Source: Amoebophrya sp. A120
Lineage: Eukaryota > Sar > Dinophyceae > Syndiniales > Amoebophryaceae
DNA length: 64,000 nucleotides
Direction of reading: 5' to 3'
Assembly (NCBI GenBank): GCA_905178155.1
Contig: CAJINV010000004.1
Span: 2,502,228-2,566,227, forward strand
In this document: piece by piece, positions 35,501 through 44,458 of the stretch
Layout of the letters: the number at the start of each line of letters is the position of its first letter
Numbering within the stretch: position 1 is the first letter of the stretch
The notes under the pieces: model-generated
Told to the model about the DNA's origin: nothing
What the model saw: the letters and a program-made list of their open reading frames with translations, nothing else
The model's database searches: none
Translations under genes and position numbers: made by a program

Positions 35501-38500
35501 ACGGTGCGCGCGGCTCCCCTCATTGGCACTTGTCTTGAGCCCCTGGCCATTTGTCCCGATTCCCTTGCCGTGTCCTCGCTGGCAGGCCGCGCCCCTGCCC
35601 CCGCTTTGCCGCGTTGTCTCCGATTCCGCGTTCGTTGTTCATGATGTTTTCTTTTTATCTCAGCCAAAAAATACTATACCCAACTACGACCCCATTTATG
35701 TATCGAAGTAGTTCCGGTTTTCTACCTTACCAGCACGGCTCTTCTTAGTCTTTTCTACATTCACGACCTACATACTTCCTTATCCTATATTACGCCCCCA
35801 CCAGCCACTTGCTGGAAAAAAAAAGAACCGCGACACGGTTTTCCTGGATGTTTTGGAAAAAGCACAGCCGGTGGGGGGGGACCACAGGAGTCACCCCCCC
35901 GCTAGCTGCGCGGCTGTTGAAGTATCTGCTTCTACTTTTTACATGATGCTTGTCTACAATTTTAATGTTTGTCATGACCCATGATGCATGTTTGTCATGA
36001 CCCATGATGCTTGTGATGCATGACCTAGCATCGCAGACATTTAGAGGGCTTCCTGATGCACCTTCCGCATGAGAAATGCCCTGTCCGGGTAGCACAAACT
36101 GCGCCCCTCTTGCTGGTCATGCAATACAATTTTTTTTACCGTCCAAGAACAGCATGACAGGTTGCATTCTTCCAGACCCAGACATTTTTACATTTGATAC
36201 ACCAGCAGGCTCTTCAATTCTTCGCGCTTCCGCATCCACAAATGATAATCTTCGTCGCCCTGCTCGGGTTTCGACGCCTCCCAGGGCGCGATCGCTGTGG
36301 TGAGCTCGGCTATGTCGCGCTGGCGGCCGCTGGCCTCGGAATAGACAAACTCCATGTCTTTGGTCAACCCCATCTGCTCGTAGGTAGAGGAAATAATCAT
36401 GGCGAGAACCAGCTGCTTCATCAACATCTTGGTCGCCGAGTACCCTGGCAGGAACAACGACATGAGAAAGTGGAACAACGAGTGCCAGGGCTCGCTGGTC
36501 GCCGGACACATGCCGCTGACGTGCGCCGCGGGACCGATCAGGACCATGATGAAGAGGTGCCAGAAGCTGTACCGCCCGGGGAACATCATGTCGGCAAACA
36601 CGATGAGAATGGGGATCATGCAGGCGACGAAATACGGTGTCCGGCTGTAGACCTTTTCCAACGTTTCTTGGTTATCAATCACCAACGCGAGAAACGCGGC
36701 GACGAGAAAAGTACTCGACAGCGTGCAGAGCGGCGTGAAAAAAAACACCATCGCGGAGCCCTCCGCGAAGAAAAAGTAGCTATCACCCTTGACCGCCTGC
36801 GGCATGATGAACAGGAAGAAGGACTGGAGCATAAACCCGGGAAGTAGGGTTATAACCGCGAATAGGTAGTGTGACAGCCAGTAGATCGTTCTGCTCACGC
36901 CGTTATGAACCGCAAATAGGTCTGGGTTACTGGCGGCACGACGGGCCACAGACGACGCCCTGAGAACCCACGAAGATCCTGAAAAGATCACCCCCGACAC
37001 TCCAGAGGGAGGGGTCGGAAAGATTCGGAGCGTCCGCCCCTCTGTAGCTTCCAGGGACAGCCTGCCGACGAAAGGGAAGCATAGACCGCTCGTGTAACGC
37101 GCGTTACACGAAGGTATGGTAGATGTGAGAAAGGGCAGACGCCCCGCGGGCGTTGCCACAGGCGTTAGCTTGCTGGGAGTGACGAATAACCACGCCCAAC
37201 AAAGGCGAGCGAGTGGTCGAGCGGTTGTAAAAGCCCTGGCGCGACGCGGAACAATCTGGGGCCCGGCAATGGACGGAATTGCCCCCGTCCGCAGGGTCCA
37301 TCTCGCTTCCATGGGCCAGATATACCCGAGCCCGAGGGCAAGGCCAGGTCGGAAATGGTCCAGCAAAAGACGGCGCACTAGCCCCAAAGCGAGTTTTTTT
37401 TTTGATTCAAAAACGAAGCCGCTGAATTTGTTGAATCAAAGAAACAGCATGTGTTTCAAGGGTAGAGAGGCCACTTCTTGAACCCCGAACAAAGGATCCG
37501 ACCAAGGTTCAAACAAGGTTCAAAGTCGCCAATCACGGGGGTATGGCAAAAGCTTCAGAGGCCAAAAAAAAGCTACTAAAAAGTTCCGAGCAAGATCCGA
37601 TAAAGTTCCGATCAAGATCCTGTCCAGAGGACACTTTTTTGGCCACTTTTTTGCGCCGCCAAATCCGTAGATTCTAGGCGGGGGAGGGGCCAGGAAAAGC
37701 GGCGAAAAAAGTGTCCTCTGGACAGGATCTTGATCGGAACTTTTGAAAATGGAGATGGCGGCCATGAACTCTGGAAAATGGCCCCGTGCCTGGCCGAATT
37801 CCACTGGAGAATGCTCCTGAGTACAAAAATTGTGCCGCGGGGAGAAAACTCCCACCCTTGTTTGACATGTTTTCTGCAGGATTGGCCTGCCGATCCCGGC
37901 GACCCCAAGAAGCAAAACACTTGGCACTGCATCGCGCCAAAGGCCATCGCCTCTCTGCGGGCTCCCGGATGCTGGGAGGGCAGGTAGAATGCCTGCGGTC
38001 GAAACACCTCCGCGCCACCCCCTATCCAATGTCCAAGACTACCGCGAAAAAACTACAGAAGCACACCAGAAGGGGGGGCAAAAGGACACGCTGGCCGCGG
38101 CGGGCGGCGCGTTCCCTGACGGCTGGCCCGCGCCAAGTTTTGCGTGGCCGTAAAATACCGACATACCCCCGCAACAGGAAAAAAAATCGCGCTTCCCAAA
38201 CAGGGCGGCCCTCGGGGTAGGCTCGGCAGCTATGCGACACGCCCAGAAAAGGCCGCGCAAATTTGCTATACAAAGGAGGCAAAGCGAAGGCCAAAACATT
38301 GGGCCTGATTCGTAATTTCGGGGCGCCGAAGTAGCCCAGCGGCCAGGATCTTGATAGGATCTTTTTGGGATCTCAGACGAGCTGAAGTGGCCCGGCGTTC
38401 CGTGAGTAACTGGGTCTGGAAACATGAAAACTTCTGACGCGCGTTTCACACCAGACAAAAATCTGTCATGCATGGGCCGCAAAAGTTGCTCATTTGTTGT

Positions 38501-39320
38501 CTCCCAAAGGTGGCATTTGTCATGCGAATTAGGGATGGGAAAACCTGATCAAAACCTGTGATGCTGGGACTTGCATGCCAGAGCTTCTGTGTCATGCGCA
38601 AGCAGCATCACACTCTTCCAGACCCAGACATATTTGCATTCAGTATCCGTAGACCTGCTGGATCTCCATCATGCGGGACTGCTCTTCGCCGTAGATCACC
38701 ATGCCATACTGGCGGTACAGGAAGGCGAAGGGGATCGTGTAGCACAGGGAAAAGGCGAGGACGAACGATAACGGGAGAATCTGGGCGGCAAAGTTCGTTT
38801 CCATCGCTTCTCCGCCCTGGTGGTAGGCTTGGAACCCAGCGTAGTTGTTGGTTACGGGGGTCTATCAGATGCAAATATGTCTGAGTCTGGAAACTTGTGT
38901 TGCTAAGACTTCGATTCATTGCAGACTTTCTCCTTGTACGGCATAATAGCATGACAAGTTATCGCTATGCTCGGCTTATTGCGCTCGCACTCGTTCGCGT
39001 TTAGCATTACAAGCTGACTTCCAGCACGACAAAAAAATGGCCAATCGTATTCATGCATTACAGGTCTTATTGCCTTTGAAAACTTGCATTACACATTCAG
39101 ATCCACACATTTTTGCATTGCATAGGGTCCGGAGTTTATCCACGTCGTCCAGCATGAAAAAGACAAACCACCCGGACAACACCGCAATCACCTGGATTAA
39201 AGTGAGCATCACCCACTGCGGCCGCCCCACCACGTCGGCGTTCTTCTGGAGCAGGATGCGGAGGGTCAGGAGGGACTCCAGCATGTTGGCCCACGTGGGC
39301 GACTGGCTGGAACTCGTCAT
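14554..39320 (-). CDS. Giant ABCA-type full ABC transporter
   Basis: Full transporter (TMD-NBD-TMD-NBD) of the ABCA type, roughly 3,800 residues in 34 exons; family members typically move lipids across membranes, but the substrate here is unknown. The ATG is at 39318-39320, preceded by an in-frame stop. TMD1 covers 36.2-39.3 kb (YWLSHYLFAVITLLPGF and following spans). NBD1 has Walker A GHNGAGKST near 30.93 kb, signature LSGGQKRR near 30.63 kb, Walker B LILMDEPTSGMDP near 30.25 kb and H-loop FTTHYLEEADLL near 29.9 kb. TMD2 covers 26-28.7 kb. NBD2 has GPNGAGKTT near 23.86 kb, Q-loop APQFDKLW near 23.15 kb, YSGGMKRKLS near 22.38 kb, VVFLDEMSAGVD near 22.33 kb and TTTHSMMEAD near 21.69 kb. The ABCA C-terminal motif IEDYALGEPTMEQVFLKFAK is at about 14.93-15.0 kb. 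Long disordered inserts enlarge three regions. 31 of the 33 introns carry no GT-AG signal or sit between direct repeats. Confidence 0.9.
14612..14873. mobile_element. Introner, family A
   Basis: 262 bp, exact CAGCT duplication; last intron of the ABC gene (LEQQQA joins AGKSKTKAG). Confidence 0.87.
15027..15253. mobile_element. Introner, family B
   Basis: 227 bp, TAAGC duplication. It is in the opposite orientation to its neighbour at 15301-15521; a 47-bp exon lies between them. The junction KLASLFRWCIED enters the ABCA C-terminal motif. Confidence 0.88.
15301..15521. mobile_element. Introner, family B
   Basis: 221 bp, flanked by TGCCA and TTCCA; the junction reads TTRGSSRRDKN in the ABC gene. 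Internal sequence matches the 15027 copy after reverse complement. Confidence 0.87.
16063..16157. other. Short intron-like element, about 95 nt
   Basis: Imperfect inverted ends share TTGCCATCC/GGATGGCAA; no GT-AG ends or duplication are clear. Stops block read-through, while removal joins NDEDTP to MVEINFRG in frame in the ABC gene. Confidence 0.5.
17058..17590. repeat. GC-rich minisatellite, 18-20-bp unit
   Basis: About 27 degenerate copies of a unit built on CCCGGGGGATCCGCC with variable spacers. It lies inside the 2.38-kb intron. Several frames stay open through it on both strands; I regard these as artefacts of composition. Confidence 0.85.
17640..18760. repeat. 114-bp tandem repeat, about 10 copies
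   Basis: GAGGATTTTGG recurs every 114 bp (17655, 17769, 17887, 18001, 18113, 18227, 18341, 18455, 18569, 18683; two spacings are 118 and 112). Each unit contains three GGAATCCTCT sub-repeats of 12 bp. The unit is divisible by three, which explains long open frames in several registers. It lies in the 2.38-kb intron. Confidence 0.9.
19476..19731. mobile_element. Introner, family B (right end altered)
   Basis: 256 bp; the right terminus reads CTCATCTCGTA instead of CTCATA, but the CATGT duplication is exact. The junction reads TVDMMPRGSK in the ABC gene. Confidence 0.8.
20517..20774. mobile_element. Introner, family A
   Basis: 258 bp, exact CCTAC duplication, in the long tail insert of the ABC gene (NRDIEVKS joins SRQQGTTT region). 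Confidence 0.86.
21348..21557. mobile_element. Introner, family C (strongly diverged)
   Basis: 210 bp; ends TATGGATTGCAAAAGTAC and ATACTTTCGCATCG...GGATA still recall family C. Flanks TTGAG/TTCAG. The spliced frame GYHLELNLNLQ follows NBD2 as in other ABCA proteins. Confidence 0.7.
21709..21995. mobile_element. Introner, family A
   Basis: 287 bp, exact CTGTC duplication; it splits NBD2 just before the H-loop (INRPRGQ joins TVITTTHS). Confidence 0.87.
22047..22285. mobile_element. Introner, family F
   Basis: 239 bp, exact GCCAC duplication; it lies just after Walker B/D-loop of NBD2 (SAGVDIVAQRSLW). Confidence 0.88.
23171..23404. mobile_element. Introner, family B
   Basis: 234 bp, exact CGATC duplication; it interrupts the Q-loop of NBD2 (LTGIAPQFDKLW after splicing). 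Confidence 0.88.
23450..23763. mobile_element. Introner, family E
   Basis: 314 bp, exact GGCCG duplication; the junction reads VFRRDAAADAFTF in NBD2. Confidence 0.88.
24243..25284. mobile_element. 1.03-kb intron bounded by 10-bp direct repeats
   Basis: ATCGAAAGCG occurs at 24243-24252 and 25275-25284. Removing the interval plus one copy joins EEVGRFR to CTAARGDR in frame, provided the 47-nt GT-AG intron just upstream is also removed. The interior carries four AT-rich repeat copies. Confidence 0.65.
24840..25225. repeat. Dispersed AT-rich 25-mer, four copies
   Basis: Variants of GAAATTTCAAAATTTTATTT start near 24848, 25000, 25036 and 25200, all in the same orientation inside the 1.03-kb intron. 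Spacing is irregular, so this is not a simple tandem array. Confidence 0.8.
25377..25423 (-). other. GT-AG intron, 47 nt
   Basis: Donor GTAAGTACGTAG after KRSQ; acceptor GCTCAG, or the overlapping GCTCAGCAG (47 or 50 nt), phase 1. Without it the upstream frame cannot reach NBD2 of the ABC gene. Confidence 0.65.
25859..26007. mobile_element. Introner, family C
   Basis: 149 bp, exact CTTGG duplication; ABC gene, after a TMD2 span (RRNRMT joins KQVEAIAL). Confidence 0.88.
26225..26461. mobile_element. Introner, family E
   Basis: 237 bp, flanked by CCTTC and CTTTC; ABC gene, joining RLAKTGK to GLADVLAL. Confidence 0.83.
27389..27641. mobile_element. Introner, family A
   Basis: 253 bp, flanked by GTGGG and GTAGG; ABC gene TMD2 region. 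Confidence 0.82.
27698..27938. mobile_element. Introner, family F
   Basis: 241 bp, exact CAAAC duplication. With the A element at 27389 it brackets a 56-bp exon (LIAQVVALFDAKFLQG). Confidence 0.88.
28382..28638. mobile_element. Introner, family A
   Basis: 257 bp; the right terminus is GAGA instead of GATA. Flanks CGACT/CCACT; ABC gene at the start of TMD2. Confidence 0.8.
28686..28838. mobile_element. Introner, family C
   Basis: 153 bp, exact CCGCG duplication; the 47-bp exon between this and 28382-28638 encodes VHAMMLLRWTSEW. Confidence 0.88.
29000..29149. mobile_element. Introner, family C
   Basis: 150 bp, exact GCTGT duplication; it follows NBD1 in the ABC gene (SSREDS joins IFEAKEPLL). 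Confidence 0.9.
29966..30217. mobile_element. Introner, family H
   Basis: 252 bp, exact GCCTG duplication; ends pair GTTACAATCTCAAACG with CGTTTGAGAATGTAAC. It splits NBD1 right after Walker B (SGMDPQA joins RRDFWVLL). Confidence 0.88.
30272..30587. mobile_element. Introner, family D
   Basis: 316 bp, exact TGTCC duplication; it separates the NBD1 signature (VALFGD) from Walker B (TPLILMDEP). Confidence 0.88.
31506..31823. mobile_element. Introner, family G
   Basis: 318 bp, exact CCCGT duplication; ABC gene, upstream of the membrane span preceding NBD1. Confidence 0.87.
31969..32273. mobile_element. Introner, family G
   Basis: 305 bp, exact CCTTG duplication; consecutive with the G copy at 31506 and separated by a 145-bp exon (ERSFYWCPFHGYPWPPS). 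Confidence 0.87.
32337..32563. mobile_element. Introner, family B
   Basis: 227 bp, exact TTCGG duplication; ABC gene (APMHLVPE joins TAVPIYEPR). Confidence 0.88.
32696..33087. mobile_element. Introner, family I (single copy here)
   Basis: 392 bp with about 28-bp ends (TATGGCGGCGGTAGC) and an exact CCTCC duplication. A second, inner inverted pair (CCCCATTACTGTAGCTA) lies near 32783 and 32982. The frame reads KGSMGGGGKNDQENN. Confidence 0.82.
34150..34320. mobile_element. Introner, family C
   Basis: 171 bp, flanked by CACCC and CGCCC; the junction reads QLHRGDNKADF in the ABC gene. Confidence 0.83.
34373..34679. mobile_element. Introner, family A (diverged)
   Basis: 307 bp; left terminus AATC instead of TATC, and small insertions in the right inverted repeat. 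Flanks TCTGG/TCTGC; frame SSVIADLGKQK. Confidence 0.78.
34796..35033. mobile_element. Introner, family F
   Basis: 238 bp, left terminus CATGG instead of TATGG, exact AAGGG duplication; frame NERYPFHEPRYL. Confidence 0.83.
35086..36199. mobile_element. Introner, family A, swollen to 1.1 kb
   Basis: A complete A element with exact CACCA duplication whose interior is interrupted from about 35141 to 35975. The frame across it reads KSLLVLGRTKYVES in the ABC gene. Confidence 0.82.
35141..35975. mobile_element. Insertion inside an A introner
   Basis: About 0.83 kb starting with a T-run, with no similarity to introner interiors. The resumption point carries the duplicated phrase TGTCATGACCCATGATGC. 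No coding capacity was recognised; borders are approximate. Confidence 0.5.
36927..38411. mobile_element. 1.5-kb insertion inside an A introner
   Basis: The host motif GGTCTGG(G) is present on both sides (36919-36926, 38412-38419), consistent with a target duplication. Ends GTTACT.../...AGTAAC are inverted. It contains a perfect 39-bp inverted repeat and a Pol III A-box-like motif near 37213. No transposase was seen. Confidence 0.6.
37602..37743. repeat. Perfect 39-bp inverted repeat
   Basis: 37602-37640 and 37705-37743 are exact reverse complements (core GTCCAGAGGACAC / GTGTCCTCTGGAC) separated by 64 bp. A degenerate copy of the GATCTTGATCGG motif is near 38346. Confidence 0.9.
38863..39124. 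mobile_element. Introner, family A
   Basis: 262 bp, exact GGGTC duplication; first intron of the ABC gene (DKLRTPVTNNYAG). Confidence 0.87.
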
Positions 39321-40485
39321 AGTCGCGGGCAAATCGTCTAGGCACTTGGCCTAGCAATCTTGTGGCTAGTGCTGCATTTTTTCAGCACTGCCAGTGGTGC
39401 CGGGGTGGTGCTCGTTCAACTTCTGGGAAGATACGGCAGCTGGTCGTAGCGGTGCCATACTTCTGAAGAAGAGGAGCCGCGAGAGAAGCACTGCTAGTGA
39501 CAATTCGTCACCGGCTCTTACCGTGGGCTTTTTCGTTGACATGATGGTGCTACGGTTGCGGTAAGCAACTCGCGACGACCCGCATCGACATCTGTCATGT
39601 CAATTGGCACTGCGTCGTTGGATGAGTTGCGATACTCTACTTTACTATATTTATACTCTTTTAGCGGAAGAGGCAGTCATGCATGAGCTGTCTTAACTGA
39701 TTGCGAGCCGAGCCCTTTCTTTAATTTCTTTTCAATGAAAGACGAAGACCCTACCCCGACGCCCACATGAATTATGTAGGCGTCGGGTCGATAAAAAGGG
39801 AAATTTCTACTTCTGCGCTTCTCAATCTCAACATTCTGTCTCTTCCATAAAATTCTCTCAAGAATATGATAATTGTGAGGAGGATGTGTTAATCTCCAAG
39901 GAAATTTATCTACACTTTAGATGCTTCTTTTAGTAGCTACGGACGCTACATGATCAAATGGCCGGAACTGCAACAGCCAGGATTTTAGGCCGTCTACCAG
40001 TTCATCCAAATATTGATTCTGTACTTTCGCACCGACATAAGTGCACAAGGTAACGACAAGAAAACATGCTTTTGTGAACCATCACGCCAACACCGACATT
40101 GTTTTTCACCGACTGGCAGTGGTCTGTACAAGCAAGAAGAGGACGGGCGCCCATGCCAAAACCGATGAAGACCGAGATGGCAAATCACGATCAACACTGG
40201 GGTTTTCGATTTTATCGACTCGAAAATGATCGTGTTCGTGTCTCGACGAACAGTATGTAACCCTCACCGGCGGTGAGATTCCATATGAGTCGACTTATTC
40301 AGTAGTTTGTCGATAGGCTAAACAGAATTTCCGAGTGATACGCCTGAACTGACGCACGCGATCGAACGAGCCAAACCAAAGCTACTTATTTTTTCTTGTA
40401 CTTATATAGCAGGATGAACGAGACACCTGCTCAATATCTCGATTGCCTAGGTACGAGCTGAATTGGTCACCCTCTTGTTCATTTT
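39321..40485. other. Intergenic region upstream of the ABC transporter
   Basis: 1.2 kb, AT-rich; expected to hold the ABC promoter and 5' UTR. An in-frame stop 5' of the ATG limits the first exon. No introner or conserved ORF was seen. Confidence 0.5.
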
Positions 40486-40723
40486 TCAGTCTTCGTCTTC
40501 GATGAGCAGGTTGATCGTCTGCCTGGGGTCGTGCTCGCTGCTCCGCGGAATGTGCGCGATCGCGGACGTCCCATCCTCTTTTCCGGTCCCATCATCCTCG
40601 TCTTCCATGTTCGGGCGACGCCTGTAATATCCTGCGCAAATTATACGTCCGAGACTGCAGTAGAAGAAATCGAAATAAGTACTTACTCGCCAGGGCGAGA
40701 CCTACAGGCAATGTTATTTTCAT
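40486..40723 (-). CDS. Small acidic ORF, two exons across a 55-nt GT-AG intron
   Basis: Exon 40687-40723 (MKITLPVGLALA) ends at a GTAAGT donor. Acceptor TTTGCGCAG leads into 40486-40631, which reads in the same frame as RYYRRRPNMEDEDDGTGKED and ends LLIEDED before a TGA. The total is 60 residues: a short hydrophobic start, a basic patch and an acidic tail. It may instead be the last exons of the ORF just upstream (40938-41336); I could not find a phase-compatible junction. Function unknown. Confidence 0.35.
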
Positions 40724-40937
40724 GCCTTGCCCAGCTCCAATCAGTCACAGTTTGAGTTTCTTCAAAATTGAAACTCGCATTCTTTGAGTTTTACATTCTC
40801 CAACATCAAGATAGAATGTTTAAACGCCCACCTGAAGCCAGGTAGGCACACACTCAGAAACTACAAGGTATTCATTCATTATGTTACAACATAAAAGGAG
40901 CTGGAATAAAGGCAAAAGAGCACCACAACACATTTTC

Positions 40938-41336
40938 TCAGGCGCGGACAAATGAGTGCGTGCATACAAGAATCGCATCCCTCGTGGCAGCGGGGCGGTC
41001 CGAATTGGCAATCTCCAGTAGTTCGGCGTCCGAGAAAATGGGCCGGACTCGACTACTCGCTGCTGGTCGTGACGGCAGCCACCGTCGGAGACGCTCTCCC
41101 CACGGACGCTGCTTCGCCTCTTGTTCTCCAACACGAGTCTCCTCCTGTTCGGTCACCAGCTCTTCTTTCCGCCGCCGCTTCACCACGTTCACTTCGTTAA
41201 ACGACCCGTCATGTTCGACTTCTTCAGAGTAAAACTCCGCGTCCGGATCATAGTCCTTGTCCATCACGACTGCGAGCGTCCCGATACCGATAAGGTAGAT
41301 CCACAGGAGCCATCCCGCGATGGTGACGATCCACAT
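40938..41336 (-). CDS. Small single-pass membrane protein, uncharacterised
   Basis: The 132-residue ORF starts at the ATG at 41334-41336 (the open frame extends upstream only through non-ATG codons). The N-terminus MWIVTIAGWLLWIYLIGIGTL is one membrane span or uncleaved signal anchor. The rest is hydrophilic and charged (DPDAEFYSEEVEHDGS, VVKRRRKEELVTEQEE). A possible GTATGC donor after residues DAIL suggests that the true C-terminus could continue in a downstream exon, possibly at 40486-40723. No introner interrupts it. I recognise no family. Confidence 0.5.
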   Translation of the reverse strand: MWIVTIAGWLLWIYLIGIGTLAVVMDKDYDPDAEFYSEEVEHDGSFNEVNVVKRRRKEELVTEQEETRVGEQEAKQRPWGERLRRWLPSRPAASSRVRPIFSDAELLEIANSDRPAATRDAILVCTHSFVRA

Positions 41337-42158
41337 GGCTTCGTTTAGATGTTTTCTTCGCACAAGAGCAAGATTTTGCTTTGCTGACTGGCGGCAGTTT
41401 TCTTCGTTCCACTTCTTTCCTCACTTCAAGTTCCAATGTTGAAAAAAAAAGTGATGTGATGAAGAACGAAATCTAAAATTACTGAAGGTCTCTGGTGCGT
41501 GCGACGTTTTGTCTCTGGTACAACAGCGGCCTCTTCGGTTCCTCCATTTCCCTCACGATAGCGATACTGAAAACGATTTGCACGAGCATGTGAAGCAAAT
41601 TGTGGTAGTTTTGGAAGTTGTCAACTTTGCTTTTCTTTCACTCAACTTCGATGCCCACGACAATCAACACCCATCCTGAGCCCGACGAACATGACGATGA
41701 AGTCCACATTAATATGCTACGTTTCATCTACTTCCGGAACAAAAAATATTCCACAACGGTGGACGGGACACATGCCTCATACCAGTGTCAAATCGAAGCT
41801 GATGACTCCTCGCGACTTCTTGCTTCAACTCTGCGTGCGCGCTGCTTATGATGGATCGTTCATACACTTTTTCAGTTTGCAAGCATTGCAGACAGCAAGA
41901 AGAAAGTGACACAAATGTGCGTGTTAGGGGTACTACACAAGAAGATGCTTGTTATGGTATTACTTACTTTGAAAACAAAATTCGAATTCCTGAATTCATG
42001 TGCTCTGTGTTCTAGGAAGATTTTCCAGTAATCTATTGGAAGTGCTTACTTACGGCTACGTACGATAACGATTGCGCTCATAGATGTTTCTTGCTTTGTG
42101 GAACATTTGGCACCGGAAACTAAGTACATGGATAGTAAGTACTGAGACAATTTAACGT
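41337..42158. other. Intergenic region, no supported gene
   Basis: 0.8 kb between two small genes; short random ORFs only, no repeat recognised. Confidence 0.5.
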
Positions 42159-43076
42159 CTAATCAAACGAAAACGCCGACGTGGTGACCACCATCAATTC
42201 CATTTTCCCGCTGTCCAGCATGTCCCCGAAAGCGTCGTGCGCGCACTGAAACAACCGCGGAATGTCCGCTCTTAGCTTCGCCGTTACCAGCACAACCTGC
42301 CCGCTTTGCGGGTTGGGTACAATCTTCGCGTCCGGCGTTGGGTTGCCTTTGCCGTCGGTCGCAGTGTCGGTTGGCTTGGTGTTGGCAGCGACGCAGGCGG
42401 GGGTGCGGTTAAGGTTCTGTGTAGTTTTGATTTGTTTTTCTTTTTCAATGAATTTCAATTGACCAACGCGATTGTATTTCGCAAAAATATGACGGTTCGT
42501 GTTCGTGATTTAGGCAAGAGTGGAATCGGAAGATCTTTACCCGTAGGTGCGAAGATGAGAGATCAAAAACGAAGAAACCGAGAGAAGCAAGATAGATCTT
42601 CTACTTCCCGAAAAATAGAAACATCAAACGAAAGAATCAGTGAGTACCCTGTCAAAAATGCGCTGCTGGTCAAAGTTCCCACCGTTCACCATGCAGAAGC
42701 TTTCCCACATGTGCTGCGGCGGAAAGTTCTGCCCCAACAGGTATACCGTGTACCCGATCTTCTGCACGCCCTCGATGTATTTCCTGCGCATCTGCTCCCC
42801 AATGTCCTTCCCGGGGACCCGCTCGCCCGTGTTGGCGGCCACCATCGCGCCCACGTCGCAGACCGTGTCGTAGCCGTGGTAGGTGAAGTTGACCCGCATA
42901 GCGCCACCGAGGTCCACCACAAAGGGCACTTTTCCGCTCGCGTTGGACTTCTTGATCGCGTCCATGAAGTTATTTTGCGTCGTTTTCACCACCTTCAACG
43001 CAATCTGCTTCTCCGGCTTCTTCACGCGGAAAACTTCCGGGGCACCGTCGCCCGGCTGGGCGTCGATCTTTCCCAT
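42159..43076 (-). CDS. Uncharacterised 228-residue soluble protein, two exons
   Basis: The ATG is at 43074-43076 (MGKIDAQPGDGAPEVFRV). Exon 1 is 42648-43076 and exon 2 is 42159-42416, joined in phase 0 across a GT-AG intron (42417-42647). The protein is hydrophilic without membrane spans. Visible stretches include FVVDLGGAMRVNFTYHGYDT, VPGKDIGEQMRRKYIEGVQK, FPPQHMWESFCMVNGGNFDQ and a C-terminal LRADIPRLFQCAHDAFGDML. An Asn/Thr/Pro-rich linker follows the splice junction. I do not recognise the fold and assign no function. Unlike its giant neighbours it carries no introner. Confidence 0.7.
42417..42647 (-). other. GT-AG intron, 231 nt
   Basis: Donor GTACTCACTG after IFDR and acceptor ACTACACAG before NLNRTPA, phase 0, in the 228-residue gene. 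Confidence 0.8.
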
Positions 43077-44458
43077 GATGAGGAGCGGGAAGTATTGGAA
43101 TTTTTAAGCGAGTCGTGGCGTAGTTTCGATGTAGATGGGTGGTTGTAAATGTTGCGGAAAGTTGTAAAAGTCAAAAAGAGGAAGAGGAACGGGGCCGAAG
43201 ATCAAGTAGTGCTGTAGCGAGCGAGAAAATATATATACGTTTAGGACGGGGGGAAGAGTAGTGATTCTTAGTGAAAGTGTGGGTCTGGAAATGAATGGAC
43301 AAAAAAGTTTTATCTTCCTCTATTGTGTGGCTTCAACGCAACAGAAACACATGAAGACGGCCGTCCTAAAAATACCGACTATGCCGTATATTCGCAGGGC
43401 AGCACAATTTGATGAGACTAACCGAAGCGCCTTGGCCTTTTGTGCTGTGGGCCAACAGCACACAGGAGTGGCGAAATGAGTACGAGAAAGATGACCGAAG
43501 GTGCTAGTACTTTTCCTTCTTGCATGAGCTATGCAATACACGACCGAGCAGGTAGTTAGTTTTCATCTGCTGCGCAGAGGGATGGACGGAGCGACATCTT
43601 CGAACTGAGTGATGAGCCAAGATAAGTGAACGACAGGACCGACAGAGGCTCTTTGAGCAGAACGAAATCCGCAATATGTTGACGACGACGACATATTAAA
43701 GAACCTTCTCAGCTGCAGCCTGCAGCTGCTGCGCGGATGAAAAAACTACCGCTGTAGAACGAGGAGCGCAAAACTTCGCATGGGACGAGGTGCGCCACTC
43801 TTTACGTTCTGTGGTCGCTGAATAGATGCGGTAATGTCGCTTTTGTTGAAGCTTCATTCCAAAATTTTTGTACGGTAAAAGCGTAAGTGTTTGCAGTCGT
43901 TCATTTTACATGCAGAGCTAAGACATGCTCATCGACAAATTCATACTAGCTACTGAGTGTGAAGATATCTTGAATGACGTAGTTCATTGAAACTGTGCAT
44001 GTGCTGTTTTGAATTAGAGCTCGAAAGAAGTATGAGTGTCACAATTTTCACTTAAAATTCGCCCGCGTTCGACCGAGATTGACATCGTTTCTGTAAAGTC
44101 GTAAATGTCATCTTTTCCATTTCCAGAATGTAAAACTTTTCCAGTTTTATGCAGCTAATAATTCCTCGTCTCTCAATCTCAATGATCGTCATCATACAAA
44201 CATCAATAGAAAAGCTAAAAATACCGGCGCTTACTAGTACCAGATTTTGCTCGAAGTGAAGAAATAATCCAAATCGTAAAATTGCGTGGACGTCTTCGTC
44301 TAATCATCATCAATTGTTTGACTGTTTTTTTGGTATATACACATTTTCGTGGATAGGATTCACGCGTTGTCTGTTGACTGCGATACAGTACACATCAATC
44401 GCACAGTTGTTTGTGCATCGACATCCTGTACTCACTTGATGATCGGTGCCATCTTCAA
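43077..44458. other. Intergenic region, no supported gene
   Basis: 1.4 kb AT-rich sequence between the LRR/EF-hand gene and the 228-residue gene; no introner ends, RNA gene or conserved ORF seen. Confidence 0.5.

Larger units (their letters stand above)
36904..38645. mobile_element. Introner, family A, swollen to 1.7 kb
   Basis: Left TATGAACCGCAAATAGGTCTGG and right CCAGACCCAGACATATTTGC ends of an A element, flanked by GCCGT/TCCGT. Removal gives IQQVYGVSRTIYWLSHY in TMD1. Most of the length is a second insertion. Confidence 0.8.

Noticed and set aside
37200-37310. tRNA gene near the TGGTCGAGCGG motif
   Set aside because: An A-box-like string is present, but no B box (GGTTCGANNCC) or cloverleaf with paired acceptor stem could be drawn.
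36905-37387. N-terminal extension of the TMD1 exon as coding sequence
   Set aside because: The stretch lies inside the A introner; removing it joins VYG to VSRTIYW, matching the membrane-span order, while the extension has no membrane-protein character.
39318-39332. Upstream TTG start for the ABC transporter
   Set aside because: A non-ATG start is unlikely in a nuclear gene; the ATG at 39318-39320 is the first after an in-frame stop.
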